This document shows, in pieces, positions 12,406 to 23,745 of a stretch of DNA of 64,000 bases. Source of the DNA: Clonostachys chloroleuca (taxonomy: Eukaryota; Ascomycota; Sordariomycetes; Hypocreales; Bionectriaceae); the NCBI GenBank assembly GCA_037952775.1, contig JBANAY010000003.1:34534001-34598000 (forward strand), in the 5' to 3' direction. A program made the translations under genes and the position numbers. Below the pieces are notes generated by a model. That model saw only the letters and a list, made by a program, of their open reading frames with translations. It was not told the origin of the DNA and ran no database searches. The stretch's first letter is position 1; each line of letters opens with the position of its first letter.

Positions 12406-12699
12406 TGGAAGCTGGGTCGTGCGCACAGCGCCTTGATACAATTGCACTATGTATCTGAAAACGAAATATAGCAAGGTAGAAAACATCATGTCGGCGGCAA
12501 CAAACACGTATAGAGGCTTCTTTTGGCTTAATCTCAGTCCCCCTTCAGATCTCAGTTGCCGTTTCCTCTCGTTGCGGATAAAATCGACCGTCTGGCTAAT
12601 CACCATGAAGGTACCAAAGGCGCCCGGGGCAATCGGTGGTAACTCCGGCGCGAAAGGCTGAGCCATGTCAAAAACTGAGCTACAACACTGATGCAACAT
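12208..12699 (-). CDS. Possible small membrane protein, doubtful
   Basis: An ATG-initiated frame of 163 codons, with a second ATG at 12664. It has one clear hydrophobic segment (VAADMMFSTLLYFVFRYIV) after a basic stretch. Its 3' 200 bases lie antisense to the dehydratase-like gene, which argues against it. I do not recognise the sequence; it may be chance or a relic. Confidence 0.18.
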   Translation of the reverse strand: MLHQCCSSVFDMAQPFAPELPPIAPGAFGTFMVISQTVDFIRNERKRQLRSEGGLRLSQKKPLYVFVAADMMFSTLLYFVFRYIVQLYQGAVRTTQLPSPAFPRYPCFLNNVVFIYDEIYLKGSSRNADVVAVYMQPLSNLESDISPFGTFIISHQAQDAVLL

Positions 12700-13443
12700 C
12701 TTCTACGCATTAACAGGCCATGTACGATTTGAAGGCCGCTAGGTCATCATCTAGGTGTTGTGTTGGCTTTGAAATCAGCTGTATGCCGCTCGCTGAGTTC
12801 TACAATGTTTGACTTAGACAACAAGGAGACGTCCTCTGCCGTCGCAGTAGTGGATGAGTGGGTACGTGTGGGTACTGATTCAACAAATCAGGACTAATAC
12901 CGCGCGTGGATCCTTCCACTTCGCCTAATAAGGAAAGGGGCTCATCCGTGCGTCAGACTCCGCATTATCCCTGCTCTGGTATCCTAATTGGACACCCAGC
13001 AGCTGAGCTATACTAAATTCAGTAATTATAAGTGGATATCCAAGTCTGGGGTCTGGGCTCTAAAGAGTCAGGTGCTCTCAACCGTCTAGGTAGAGTTACC
13101 CTGGACATACATCACTTGATGAACAATCATTACATGTAACTTAGGTGCACTATGCCATTTCGTGAAAGCTTCACTTGTGACGCCATGCGGGAAGAAAAAT
13201 AGAAAGGAAGGGAAAATCCAGGGAGTTATTCCAGTTTGTTTCGTAATCGTTACGGTGCATCACAGTGGAATGAACCAATATCACAAGTTGAATACGGTGA
13301 ATACACGTCCATATTGGAGGCCACGAGTTTCCCTTGCATTCTTTGGTTCTCTGAATGACCACTACTCCGTTCAAACAAATCTACCGACTCCTGTGTCATT
13401 TTTCTTAGCCGAGTAGTGGGCTGATTCCATGAAAATCGACACC
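12700..13443. other. Intergenic region, nothing recognised
   Basis: Downstream of the dehydratase-like gene and downstream of RidA. Short open frames on both strands show no family motifs, plausible splice sites or conserved pattern. Confidence 0.4.
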
Positions 13444-13962
13444 TCATGCAAGTGCAATAACCTCGATTTCCACGGGGACACCCTTTGGCAGTTCCTTGAC
13501 AGCAACACAGCTGCGCGCAGGCTTATGGGAGAAATGCTTCTCGTAGACTTGGTTTACCTCGCCAAAGGAATCCATGCTGGTGAGAAAGACGGTCGCCTTG
13601 ATAACTTTCTCTATTCCAGAGTTGCTTGCTTCAAGAATACCTTTGATGTTGGTGATGCATCGCTCAGTCAAAACACCCACAGGCTGGGAAAGGTCAATGT
13701 TGCCGCTCTGCTCGGCCGGGAGCTGACCGCTGGTGAAGATGAGGCTAGCCGATGCGGGAACGGCTACACCTTGGCTCTGCAGTTGTGAGTTATGGTCTGG
13801 CGAGAGCCTGAACATTGTCGAGTTACGTCAAACTCACATAAGGTCCCACGGCTGGTACAGGTTAGCAAGAATTGTCCCATGCTTGTTTGCTTCGCGAAGC
13901 GGATTCCAGGGACTGGACTCACCTGGGGCTGCGTTATTGGTGGAGATGTTCTGAGCAGACAT
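13444..13962 (-). CDS. RidA/YjgF/UK114 family enamine/imine deaminase, with a 14-nt microexon
   Basis: Exons 13962-13923, 13851-13838 and 13776-13444 join to give 128 residues, the normal RidA length. The middle exon is only 14 nt and encodes part of the AVGPY segment; exon 3 resumes with SQGVAVP, recreating the conserved GPYSQ signature across the splice. The substrate-binding Arg is in KPARSCVAV, and the C-terminus is VEIEVIALA. RidA proteins hydrolyse reactive 2-aminoacrylate and other imines released by PLP dehydratases to 2-keto acids, protecting other PLP enzymes. Its neighbours, a DSD1-like enzyme and a GS-like ligase, support a role in amine or amino-acid breakdown. No mitochondrial presequence is obvious. 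Confidence 0.92.
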
Positions 13963-14560
13963 TGCTGGAGACGGAAGGCCTTGAGAGGGTAATACTTTGA
14001 GAATGTGTATAAGTGTGAATGAACAAGGAATGCCCCCTCGTCGGGGTCGTCTGGTCTTTTAAGGTCCTGCATCGGCCTCGGTGGGTCCGACCTCACTGGC
14101 CGAGCAGAACGTATTGGGACAGGGCGAGGGAATGTAAGATGGATGCTTGTATTGTAGATATTCCCGGGATGGCTATGAAACATTGCCACTGTGGCATAGT
14201 TTTACGGGCCAAAAGTTATAGTGTATACTATTGAGGGAACATTAAGTATTCGGCTACGGTTTTACAGATGAATGGGAACAAATGGATAAGGACACTGTCG
14301 CAAGCCAGTTTATATATTATCATAAAGGTACCGGCTATTTTGAGATCACACCTTCGCACAATGATTCAGTCCGTAGAAGGCCGGAGCCTGGTTGCTATTC
14401 AGGTGTGAAGGCCTTTGTAATGGACTGATCAACAGTAAGTGATTCCAGCTTTCCAACACTAAGCGTCCTCAGTAATATCTTCAGACGGTCTCAATATATC
14501 TCTTAAACTCCCTGAGAGATGTTAGTGACGACGGCCATCGCATATTTCCGAATATAAAAC
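13963..14560. promoter_or_regulatory. Promoter of the RidA gene and 3' flank of the GS-like gene
   Basis: Intergenic between two minus-strand genes. It holds the RidA promoter and probably the terminator of the GS-like gene. No recognisable coding sequence. Confidence 0.35.
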
Positions 14561-16219
14561 TTACCAATCAGTCACGGCTTCGCGCCACACCTTCAGCTCA
14601 TGATTACGAGAGATAGTATATGCCTCTACAAATTCGTCGCCGAAGATCTTTCTTGCCATGCTATCCTTGGCGGAAAAAAGCTCCAACGCACTCTCCAGCG
14701 TGTTGGGAAGGCGCTGCGGCTTCTGTCCTTCAGGAAGCTGAGCAGTCGGAGGGAGGGTCAGAGGCGCACTGTTTTGTACACCGTACCACCCAGATTTGAA
14801 AATGGCGGCTAGAGCAAAGTGAGGGTGTAGGTCGGCACCTGGAATGCGGACTTCGAAGCGAGTCGCAGCCGGCTTCGATACCGGAGGCGCGATCAGTCGT
14901 ATGCTTGCAAGTCGATCCTCGAGACCCCAGCCCAGGGTCACTGGCGCCCAATAATTGTCGATTAGACGCTTGTACGAGTTGACATTGGGGGCCAAGAGGG
15001 GCATGATGTCTGGCAGTGCTTGCAGTAAGCCGGCTAGGAACGACCGTCCGGTATCCGACAGGTACTCTACGTCGGGCCATGGGGCATTCTCATCCCTCGA
15101 TGCTCTTGCGAAGAGGTTTCTGCCCCCATCATCTTGTAAGGAGACGTGGATATGTCCAGAATTGCCCGGCAGTCCTGCAATGGGCTTTGCCATGAAGCAA
15201 GGCGTGATGCCGTGTTCCACACCAATTGATCTTGTCAGCAGCCTGCTCCAAAGTTAGCACTGTGGGCGCGAGGTTTCAAGACGCACACTCACTTGAATAG
15301 TGTAACGTTATCGGCCATCCTCGATGCTGGTGCATAGTTCAAGGCCTGAGTACAATGTCAGCAGGAATGATCGAGACATGACTGTTGCGGCAGATTCAAA
15401 TTCTAAGTGAAAACGCACCGCCTCGTAAACTCCTGGCCCACTCTCTGTGTGCCATCCTTCGATCGGGCATCCCGCTTCCAGGCTCTTGTCGTAGATGTCA
15501 TGGAAATATCCTTTGCTCATAACCGGTCGCGAAATGCTGTAGCCGAACATGCCGGCAGTTAGTGGCCTCAGCTGATTGACGGCGTGAGATTGAAGATACG
15601 ACGCCAAGTCCCGTCTGCCAGGGCTGTACCCATCTTGTGACGGTGTCTGGAAGTTGAAAAACTCCAGCTCGACTAGATAGAAGACGTGTCAGTAAAGGCC
15701 CGATACCACAACTCGAAGCAACTCACCACCAGCTAATGCCCTTACCCCCGAACTTGCCAAATCTGAATCTAGAGCAGCCATAATGCCACGCCCATCAGCA
15801 CAGACGGGCTGGCCGTCGATCAAGAATCGGAGAAAGAAGAAGGCAATGTTATCTTCAGAGGGAAGTCTCCGCATTGAGGCCAAGTCAATGACTGCAACTA
15901 TGTCCGAGAAGCCTTGTTCCGAACTTGTGATGGTATTACTGGTTTCGTATAAAACATCATGCATATCCCAGCCAAAAATTGCCGAGCTCATCCCGAAGCC
16001 ATTTTTGATGCTAGATAAGAACTTGTCCTTGGACATGATCTTACCTCGAAGGATGCCATCGAAGTCGACGCCCGCCACTTTGACTTTGGAGTCAGACTTG
16101 AGAAGCTCCGCAATGTTGTACATCTCGGCAGTTTGGCTGTGGTCGCCTTCCCCTTGGCCACGTGTGACGACCATGTTGATTTGCTGAGGACCCGAACCAC
16201 CACTTGGGGAATCGTGCAT
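14561..16219 (-). CDS. Glutamine-synthetase-like gamma-glutamyl ligase
   Basis: Exons 16219-15727, 15672-15419, 15345-15293 and 15242-14561 give 493 residues. The first true ATG is at 16219. The N-domain contains VAGVDFDGILRGK, as in GS relatives that act on amines. The catalytic core follows: VELEFFNFQTP (metal Glu), HTESGPGVYEA, NSGHIHVSL (metal His), APNVNSYKRL, LASIRLI and ATRFEVRIPGADLHPHFALA. The length and the RGK-type N-domain match the GSI-related gamma-glutamylputrescine or gamma-glutamylamide synthetases (PuuA, GlnA2/3 types) rather than the compact fungal GSII. Such enzymes use ATP to couple glutamate to an amine. The amine partner here is unknown. Nearby aldehyde dehydrogenase, amidotransferase and permease genes fit the rest of such a route. 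Confidence 0.9.
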
Positions 16220-17416
16220 TATGCGAGGTGATCTCGCACGGCAGGTGAAGTTGTGATGAATGTGCACGCGGCAGCCCGTTGAATAACCACTATAGGTAGT
16301 TGAGGTGAGATTAAGGGAAGAATGAACCGTTATGATTCGTTGGCAATTTCAAAGGGGACCAACAAGAGGTGGTCTTTCGGCTTCTTTAGATGACCGAATG
16401 GGATGATTGCCCCATGTAATCTGCGGTTAGATGGGTGCATGGGCTGGCGTGTTGCTAGCGGGCTCAACTCACTTCTTCGAAAGCGGATTTGACTTGAGTT
16501 AGATCATTGCGCGCCGTGTGATATTAGTCGCCACTGAGATACCAGCCTGGACAGTCTTCGAGCTAAAGAAACGTCTGGGGTTAATACGGGGTCGCGGCTA
16601 TTTGCCAGGAGCATATACGTACCGCGCTAAATTCCGCCTGGACCCCCAAAGAGACGGACCGCGGTCTTCCGCATCTACTGTGCATGGCTCTGTGATCGGA
16701 ACCTGATTTGCCTACAGTCACTCGGCTCAGACGCCGTTTCTCTGAGGCTGCTAGCTTATATTTCCATTGCTGTTGCACTTTATTCTCTTTTCTCTTACGT
16801 ACGTGATAGCTTATATTTATCGTGATAGCTTAGTCGGCCTTTCAAGCAATATTAAGTACGTTTACGGAGAAGGCAGTTTTGATCCAGCCGTTCTTGAGTA
16901 CAGGCGGGTTACGGAAGTTGAAACCCACCTTTCCCACATCATGTCCTAGTCCCTGTAAATAGCTCTCGGAAATCTCGCATCCTTGTTGCAACTACGGAGG
17001 TAGTAGGTGGAAGTTAACATCTAACTCTCTGTCGTAATATCCCAATCGACTCCATATCTTGGCAGCTGACAACCTCATCAACCTAAGTCCGAGATGGATG
17101 CTTAGTGGCTGCGTGCCAGGAATTGTGCAGAACTTGGCACCCTTGGCTCCATGGTCGCCATCGCTCCTTGCTTGGAGCGTTGGAGAGTTATATTTTCACG
17201 CGCCACAAGAGACAGGCCAATAGCACGTAAGATAGGACCAAAATGAAGTGTAAACCTTTTCAGGAACGAAACCCTGGGTATGCTTCTCAATCTTTTTCTT
17301 TCAAGAACCTTGTCTGCACAAACTTGGGAACGTGAGATGCTCTAATTTATGGTACTTCTGGTTGGCTATAACTTTCCTTATGCTATCAACTCTTTTAGAG
17401 CATATCCTACACGACC
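16220..17416. promoter_or_regulatory. Promoter of the GS-like gene and 3' flank of the SDR gene
   Basis: About 1.2 kb without a convincing gene. It includes a GACCGCGGTC palindrome near 16667. Short open frames on both strands show no family motifs. Confidence 0.35.
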
Positions 17417-18382
17417 TTACTGTCCCTGATTGGGAGGTCCAGTCTGGGCCGGTCCCTCGGCGGTGACGTAAGCCTTGGTCAAACCTCCATCGACAACCAA
17501 GTCATGAGCGATAACGAAGCTGCTCTCATCTGAAGCGAGGAATAGGGCGGCTTGAGCTTGCTCAATGGCCTGGCCGAAGCGGCCGGTAGGAAAGTGAACC
17601 TCTCGGCGATGACGCTTATGTTGGTCAGTTCCAAGGAAATCCTGTAGCATAGGAGTGCTGCCCAAGATATTAGCTTGTTTGCCTTGCGTCCGGACTGATC
17701 GACTTGTAGGGTCATACGTACTTGAGCGGTGCAGGGCACAAGGAGTTGAAGCGGAAGCCTTCACGGGCATGAACCACGGCAAGCTCACGGGTAAGAGCCA
17801 ACACAGCGCCTTTACTAGCCGTGTACGCCAGTTGAGGTGTTGCAGCACCAACAATAGCTACCATGCTAGCTGTGTTGATGATGCTGCCTTTGGACTTGTT
17901 GTGTTTGCGTAGGGAGCGGACGGCGTGCTTGGATCCGTACCATACTCCCTTCACGTTGATGTTCATAGTCAGGTCCCAGATGTTATCTGGGCACTCCTCG
18001 GCGTCACCATCCTTGGGGTGCATGATGCCAGCATTATTGAACATGACATCAACACCGCCCCAAGAGTCCACTTCATTGACGGCAGCCTCGACTTGGTCCT
18101 CCTTCGATACATCGACAGCCTTGATGGCGACTTTACCGTCGTGGTTTGGGACGACGCTTTTGACCTTGCTGAGGGCTTTCTCCAAGCCCTCCTGATTCAA
18201 ATCGGCCATCAAGACGGAAGCACCCTCCTGGAGGAACAGAATACTCGTTTCGAGCCCAACGCCGCTACCACGTCGAGAAATGTCAGCCACAGGCCCAAGA
18301 GCCGAAGAATTCCCCTGGTGACTTTAACTTACCCGGCAGCGCCAGTGACAATGGCATTCTTTCCGGCAAGTCGGCCGAACAT
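17417..18382 (-). CDS. Short-chain dehydrogenase/reductase (SDR)
   Basis: Exons 18382-18333, 18264-17722 and 17657-17417 encode 277 residues. The classical SDR order is present: TGAAGGVG cofactor loop formed across the first splice, acidic residue after the second strand (MADLN, implying NAD preference), FNNAGIM, the Ser region NTASMV, the YTASKGA active-site Tyr/Lys, and TPMLQDFLG followed by a VVDGG C-terminus. It oxidises or reduces a hydroxyl or keto group; the substrate cannot be read from sequence. It is divergent from the aldehyde dehydrogenase at 19327. An alcohol/aldehyde pair sharing a promoter would fit stepwise oxidation of an amino-alcohol or deaminated amine. Confidence 0.92.
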
Positions 18383-19326
18383 GATGGGTATGTTGGTATG
18401 AGCGTAGATACTGAGAGTATCGAGAGATGGAGGAGATAATGTAGGTTTAGTTGTAGCAAGAAATAACAGACGAGGCGAATATTGCTGCTTCAAAATATGG
18501 TTGCTGTGTCAGGATAAGTCAGAAAGGTAGCGAATTAAGAGTGAATTAATATAGTTCTGGCTCCGCGATTGTCCAGGAATCTTGATGCAAGAAATCTTCC
18601 CAAGATACACCAAGATGCGGGACTACACACACGCTGCAGTTCCCCCATCGAAACGACTCAGCAAACAGGTAACTTGACCTTTCCACCATGTCTATCGATT
18701 CCTACAAAACATCCTCGTGGAGAGGGTACATTTCCATGGCCTAGTGTTCTCCGTATCGTGCCGGTGGGTGTGGAGAGCGCGGTCTTTAACCGTGATCCGA
18801 CTTCGCAGTAACTGCTAGCCCACTAGTTGATCAGCACGAAATGTCCACTTGCTTGTCAGGTTAGGCGCGCGCATCGCGCGCTTTGGAATGCTCAATGGCC
18901 GCAATCTCCACTGATGTGAATTGTACTTTGTGGTTTTAGCAAGGCCTAACAACAAGCGCACGAGGAAAACGTTGGCATATGGCGCGCTCTTGAAGTATTT
19001 CGCGTTGTAATTCTTGCTGAGTTGGTCCCGCACAATGGAAAACAACCCCATATCTTTTCACAACTAGGATATGGTGAATTGTGATTCGGGATGGAGGGGG
19101 GTGTTTCTGATACTGGGTTGCATTGGAGCAGTGTAGCCCGTCTGTTATTCACACTCCTCATTGAACCTCTTCTCATCTGCATCTCTTTGTTATCTGCAGT
19201 TTGTAAATACAAATACTGATCCCTGTGTAGCCCATGCTCAATTCATGAACTCAGCTGTGATACCAACATCGGCTGAAAGCTACGCAGCACAACGTTTGTT
19301 CCAATCGTCATCACAAGTCGCCCAAC
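18383..19326. promoter_or_regulatory. Bidirectional promoter region, SDR (-) / aldehyde dehydrogenase (+)
   Basis: 944 bp between divergent starts. A GC-rich alternating palindrome (GCGCGCGCATCGCGCGC, near 18864-18880) stands out. No credible gene lies inside. Confidence 0.4.
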
Positions 19327-20967
19327 ATGTCCAGCGCTACGATTAAGACCATCTCGCCTTCCACCAACGAAGTTGTCTGCGAGCGCCCCGCGACTACGAT
19401 CCAGGATGCCCGCAAGGCAGCGCAGCAGTCCAAGACGGCATTTGAGAGCTGGCGCCATGTCCCTCTTGCTCAGCGCAAAGTGATTGTTGAAAAGGCTCTC
19501 GCGTTGATCCAAGAGCGCCGCTTCGACCTTGGTCGCGAGTTGTCGCAGCAGATGGGGCGCCCAATCTCTTTCAGCCACAAGGAGATTGAGACTATGCAGA
19601 AGCGAGCCGACTACCTGCTCGATCTTGCTGAAGAGGCGTTGTCGCCTTTACCCGGGCGTCCTGAAGCTGGGTTTAAGCGTGAGGTTAAGAAGATTCCCGT
19701 GGGACCTGTGCTCATCGTCTTCGCGTGGAACGTAAGTTCAATCATCCAGCCTGGCTCCAATCTCGATTGAAATTTTTTGGAGGAAGACACGAGAAAGTCA
19801 AATCGCTAACTCGTTGCTTCGTACAGTTTCCCTACCTCATCATCGTCAACGCTCTTGTGCCTGCCCTGCTTGCGGGAAACACAGTGCTCCTTAAGCCCTC
19901 ACCCCAGACACCCCTCGTGGGAGAGCGCATCGAAGCCATCTTCAGGGAGGCTGGCCTTCCCGAGGATGTTCTGCAACTGATTCAGTCTGGAGACCCTGGC
20001 ATGCTGCGCGAGCTGGCCCAGCTCCCCGAGATAGCTGCCGTGGGCTTCACTGGCTCTACTGCTGGCGGTCTAGCCATCAGGGAGGCTGTAGCCAAGCAGA
20101 CTATTCCTGTAAACCTCGAGTTGGGAGGAAACGATCCCGCATACGTTCGGGCGGATGCAGACCTCAAATATGTAGCTGCCGAGCTCGTGGACGGTGCTGT
20201 CTTCAACGCCGGTCAAAGCTGTTGCGCGATTGAGCGTATCTACGTTCATGCTGATGTCCATGACGCATTCATTGTGGCTCTTCAGGAAGAACTTAAAGGG
20301 TAAGTATTCGCCTGGTAAACGTAGGCTGCTTCTATATGATCAACATGAGTTAACCACGGCCCGCTGATAGATACGTTCTCGGTGATCCGCTTGACGCGAA
20401 GACGATGGTTGGGCCGGTGGTTTCCCGACAGGCCCAGAAAGCGATCCGACAGCAGATCGACGATGCGCTGGCAAAAGGCGCCGTTGATGAGACGCCGGAG
20501 AATACGAGTTTCCGTTCAGCGCCGACAAGCGGGAACTATGTGGCCCCTGTTATCTTGACCAATGTCACACACGACATGGAGGTGATGCGTGAGGAGACCT
20601 TCGGACCTGTCATCCCTGTTGCAAAGGTAGCAAATGACGAGGAGGCCATCAGGTTGATGAACGACAACGAGTACGGCCTGACGGCTAGCATATGGACTAA
20701 AGACATCTCGCGCGGCGAAGAGTTGATCGAGCATCTAGAAGCCGGTACAGTCTTCGTCAACCGTTGCGACTATCCCAACCCTGTGAGTAATGCCTGCCGC
20801 GGCTGCCCTTGTGTTGTCCTTTTTCATAGGCTGTGCTGACTGACGATTTCCAGGACTTGGCGTGGACAGGTTGGAAGAAGTCAGGCCTGGGATGTACCCT
20901 TGGTCCACGTGCCTACGATGCATTCTTGAAGCTCAAGAGCTATCATGTTAAGGAGAGGCACGGTTAA
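19327..20967 (+). CDS. NAD(P)-dependent aldehyde dehydrogenase
   Basis: Exons 19327-19731, 19827-20299, 20371-20782 and 20854-20967 encode 467 residues, slightly short of the usual 480-500 because the N-terminus is compact. Conserved elements in order: VFAWN|FPYLI across the first splice, KPSPQTP, GFTGSTAGG (cofactor loop), LELGGNDP (general-base Glu), GQSCCAIER (catalytic Cys), EETFGPV, and a C-terminal WTGWKKSGLG. It oxidises an aldehyde to the acid. In the bacterial Puu pathway the equivalent step makes gamma-glutamyl-gamma-aminobutyrate. It shares its promoter region with the SDR gene. The substrate is not deducible. Confidence 0.93.
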
Positions 20968-21745
20968 ATGATGCCCGGATAAGGAAAACTCAGCGTGAGG
21001 CAGGGTACTGTTGAGCTGATGATGTATCGAGTCGTATTACATACTGTTGGTGTCGCCACCCAACAGCTTCCAGGTTTACAGGTAAAAGGGATCGATTGAG
21101 ACTGTTGCTTCTAACTAGTAATTACAGAAGAGATCCGTTGACCCTTATATCCCAGGGAATCCCTTGATCGTATCCTCATAAGGGCAGCCCGGTCCCGGGC
21201 TCGTAAGGTCCGTCAATTATCCCGTTGGCATACAATTAGCTAGGGATCTTCATATTCGTTAGACCGAGGTTGTAACCTTCCTTCAACGCGTGCGTTTGAT
21301 AAGATCAGAACGCTCTTCGAGCTATCGGGCCTGTGCCGATAACTCGGTCTTCGGTTGATCGTCAAGTCAGTAGGTTCGCGATTGATCCTACCGGCTAGGA
21401 TTGCTCAAGCCGATAGGTCAGGGCCTTGACGATCGGGGCCAGTTAGGTTGTAACCTTCCAATCTTGCTGACAGACCCCTCTCGGAGAAGCTGATCCTTCT
21501 AGGTCGGTTGCATCGCGGCCGCGGCTATCGTGTGATTGAACCTTACTCTTGCATTCGTAGCCAGGCCGGCTTCCACGGAATTCCTGATGTTATTGCTAGT
21601 AATTTGTATGTGCGTTCGAACAGGCTGGGGTGCGGGCTTCAATCCTCATGGATTATCTCGGTAGTTGACGATAGCTCCTATCGCCCGCTTGGCACCAACA
21701 CATACAATGGAAAACAACGGACCGACGAGTTCTTCTCTCTGAATG
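20968..21745. other. Intergenic region with paired repeats
   Basis: Contains two identical 15-bp direct repeats (AGGTTGTAACCTTCC at 21267-21281 and 21445-21459), each with an AGGTT/AACCT inverted core. It also has a 10-bp inverted repeat (GATCGTCAAG at 21357-21366 against CTTGACGATC at 21425-21434). These may be the remains of a small non-autonomous transposon. No gene was found. Confidence 0.45.
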
Positions 21746-23745
21746 TCAGACGAATGATATCCATATTTCGTTCTCGCGCATGACCCGACTAATGATCCAT
21801 GGAGTTCGTTCCGTCAGAGGGAGTTTCCATATCTTTTGCAGCAGGATACGCGTAGCACGAATATTGCCCAGTCCAACTGCCACATACATGGCGGTAAGCC
21901 GGTTACTCAATTCGGTTTGCCGGATATCATCACAGACGCAGCTGCCGATGACGGCCATGGCCCAGCAAAGGCTTGTGTTGATTCTCGCGTCAGGGGGTAG
22001 CTGAAGCAGAACCCCGAATGCTTCCGTAACGCAGTTCTCAACATGCTGTTTGGCTTGCCCTTCAGGAGTGAGTCCAAAGTTCAATGCAGTCAAGAGGAGG
22101 ATATGGACAGTATGCTTGAAGATGTAACCACAAAGCACGGATTCGGGGGGCTTGGTGCCGACGGTGTGAAGGATACGATTCGACTCTGCAAGTCAGAGAA
22201 GACGATAAATCTGTCGGCTGCTATGGTAGAGGTTGACAGCCGCGCAAAGTCGAAGATCCGGGGAACTAGCAAAAGCAGTTCCAGCCACGTGCCACAAAGT
22301 TGTCCTACGTAACCGTCCTTGACCATTGCCTCCGCCATTACTTCAAACTGGGAGTCTAAGACAAGAGTTGACCCAAAGCTGGGGTCCACTGAAATCATGC
22401 TGATGGTCACCAGATCAACATAATACTCAACAATAAAGTTCTTCAGGTCGTTCGGTAGGTTCGCCGAGTGCGTCATCAGACGTGATAACAAAGGACCCGC
22501 TGCCTCAATGTGGTCGAAAATCGAACCGTGCAAATCGCCCTTGGCAGTCTGATCACAAGTGAGCCTCTAATATTCCTTACATGGCACACAACTCGCCCAA
22601 TCCACAACTCTGCATTATCTGGGCACGAGAATCTTGCGTAGGAAGAACTCACCTCTGTAAAGCACATGATCAAAGCCCCCAAAGCCAGCCACAGCGGGCT
22701 GACTTCTTGACCGCTGATGTACTCGTCGATCGATTGGCGGAATGATCGTAGCGACTTATTGTAGTACGTTTGAGCGACTGCGAATTGGCTACTATCCTCT
22801 GTTGCCCGATGCACGGCACTCTGGCACAGGACCAGACCTAATATGAATTTGTTCGCGAACGCCAAGGGGATTAGTTGAGAAACGAAAGGATTAGTCTCGG
22901 TAGACCCATTCCCCATACTTCGGGCCGTACGGGAAATGTAAAAGCTCAGAAGGTCATATGTTGGCCCCTGAGTATCGGATAGCAAAGGCATGCTTGCAGG
23001 TACGATGTCCAGCGATGCGTTGGTGCTCTCCACCGCAAAAGCCGCCATACTAAGATCCAAGGCAAAATTCTCCTCGGACGATATGACTGGTCGGCGATCG
23101 GCGATCGAAGTCGACTTGGTGTTTATGATATTGAAACCGCCAAAGTCCGACGGTCCCGGATCGTACTCGGTTGGCTGCGTTTCCTCCGTCTCCACGTTGC
23201 TGCTGGCGGGCGAGACGGTGGATGCTGTTGTACCTGGAGATCTACCAGATCCTGTAGATGCTGAACTTTGGCCCGATTCAAACGCTAAAGAAGGCCCCCG
23301 TGACGCATGACGTGGAGAAAAGCTCCTCGAGAGGCCAGTCAACTTCGTGTGCGCTAAATGTGATTGTCGACTGTTCGCCCGCTGTGCCAATGCCCGGTGC
23401 AGTGTTACCACGATCGGGTGTACAGCGTCGGTCGAAAGAAGGAGGCCTGTGATGGCCGCCAACAGCGTGACGATGGGCGTCTTTCGATGTCAAGGTTGCC
23501 GAGGAGGTGTCTTGGTCTGATCGTGCGCCTCGCCTTCGCTTGTGCGCCCTCCTGTCACTGCTGGTCGTTCTGGATGGCCACTCGCACAGGAAGCCGTTGC
23601 GTTCGCAGCCAATACACACAGGCTTTGTCTCGTCGCATTTCTTCTTCCGGCTGCGGCAGGTCAGGCATCCGGTCTTGACCCTCAAGATTGGCTGACGAGC
23701 TTGGCAGCCCTGCGTGGGCTTTAATTTCAGCGCCAACGAAGCCAT
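21746..23745 (-). CDS. Zn2Cys6 transcription factor with fungal-specific C-domain, one-base frameshift
   Basis: Predicted exons 23745-23409, 23353-22653 and 22548-21746, giving about 613 residues after frame correction. Near residues 25-55 the binuclear cluster reads CLTCRSRKKKC then CIGCERNGFLC, followed by a basic stretch (KRRRGARS). The middle and C-terminal parts fit the alpha-helical fungal TF domain, including DLQSRI and later YIFKHTVHILLLTALNFG. Between those two motifs the frame slips by one at a six-C run (minus strand of 22145-22150). The first intron lies in a poorly conserved linker and is the least certain. Situated between the aldehyde dehydrogenase and the permease, it is the natural candidate regulator of the 8-26 kb block. 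Confidence 0.8.

Noticed and set aside
13764..14189. 141-codon minus-strand frame overlapping RidA
   Set aside because: Overlaps RidA in another frame. Its start is upstream of the RidA ATG and no motif is present.
15783..16187. 134-codon plus-strand frame
   Set aside because: Antisense shadow of the GS-like first exon, with composition typical of a reversed coding strand.
22145..22215. A short intron to explain the frame change in the Zn2Cys6 gene at 21746-23745
   Set aside because: A 53-nt option exists but removes the conserved DLQSRI motif; a missing C in the C run is simpler.
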